Positions 13,443-13,511 of a stretch of 13,511 nt of DNA are shown here, piece by piece. The DNA is taken from the NCBI GenBank assembly GCA_017407365.1, contig JAFQWR010000266.1:1-13511 (forward strand), read 5' to 3'. The notes beneath the pieces were generated by a model, which saw only the letters and a list, made by a program, of their open reading frames with translations, made no database searches and was not told the DNA's origin. Origin of the DNA: Clostridia bacterium (lineage in GTDB: Bacteria > Bacillota > Clostridia > Christensenellales > HGM11417). A program made the translations under genes and the position numbers. Position 1 is the first letter of the stretch; each line of letters starts with the position of its first letter.

Positions 13443-13511
13443 CTACGTGCCGCTTTTGAAGCATCGGGCTATTTGCCTCTGCTAAAAGCTCGAACAAATA
13501 AAGCTTACCGC
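13375..13511 (-). CDS. C-terminal fragment of a gene-A-like protein (gene D, N-terminus off window)
   Basis: An open frame enters from the right edge and encodes 44 residues to a TGA at 13377-13375: GKLYLFELLAEANSPMLQKR, then HVEKIAKIFYEKY and IHTNEEGSGEN. It aligns with the end of gene A: LQKRHVEKIAKIFYEKY against LKKRHLKQISKKYYQHR, preceded in both by a KLYLFELLAEA / KVVSLETAYQ-like stretch. So D and A are probably paralogues. The stop overlaps the ribosome site of gene C, a coupled arrangement. Length and N-terminus cannot be seen. Confidence 0.7.
   Translation of the reverse strand, partial: GKLYLFELLAEANSPMLQKRHVEKIAKIFYEKYIHTNEEGSGEN

Noticed and set aside
1..13511. CRISPR arrays, tRNA or rRNA genes, insertion sequences
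   Set aside because: No regularly spaced repeats of CRISPR type, no tRNA-like or rRNA-like sequence and no transposase were seen. The only direct repeats are the 93-bp pair, the B/C similarity island, the 24-bp tandem repeat and the 14-bp-period motifs.

Overview
The window looks like a chromosomal segment of a fermentative, probably gut-associated, member of the Clostridia (Firmicutes). Supporting signs are strong AGGAGG-type ribosome binding sites, several near-consensus sigma-A promoters (TTGACA-N17-TATAAT type), a bifunctional AdhE next to the NADH sensor Rex, and a yqgF/DUF1292 gene pair typical of Firmicutes. I cannot assign a species from the sequence alone.

Layout, left to right. (1) 1-3273, minus strand: a lower-glycolysis operon pgk-tpiA-gpmI (gpmI runs off the left edge) behind a near-perfect promoter, with a 14-bp palindrome in the leader. 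(2) 3378-5231, minus: a two-gene operon of a Gfo/Idh/MocA dehydrogenase and a ThuA-like protein with an ATGA overlap, its own promoter and a strong terminator. (3) 5306-6316, plus: yqgF (ruvX) and a DUF1292 protein with an unusual Cys/Asp/His-rich tail. (4) 6362-7282: a compact cassette of a small XRE repressor and a divergent putative lipoprotein gene, with two perfect palindromes between them, bounded by two bidirectional terminators. (5) 7290-11450, minus: a rex-adhE-kinase operon behind a perfect sigma-A promoter followed by three 8-bp motifs at exact 14-bp spacing. (6) 11471-13511, minus: four small genes (called D, C, B, A in transcription order) for membrane-anchored proteins of unknown function, related by duplication and ending at a strong terminator. 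No gene-free stretch exceeds 300 bases.

The metabolic genes fit together. Glycolysis makes NADH, AdhE re-oxidises it by making ethanol from acetyl-CoA, and Rex would couple adhE expression to the NADH/NAD+ ratio. The Rex here departs from the usual wing sequence and I see no canonical Rex site, so the iterated TATYGATA motifs are a candidate alternative operator.

The least explained part is the D-C-B-A cluster. B is a fused double copy of a unit present once in C. B and C share a stretch with 9 differences in 160 bp. A 93-bp direct repeat with one mismatch links the D-C and B-A junctions, and at B-A it appears to have replaced the natural end of B with a frame-shifted piece of a D-like gene.
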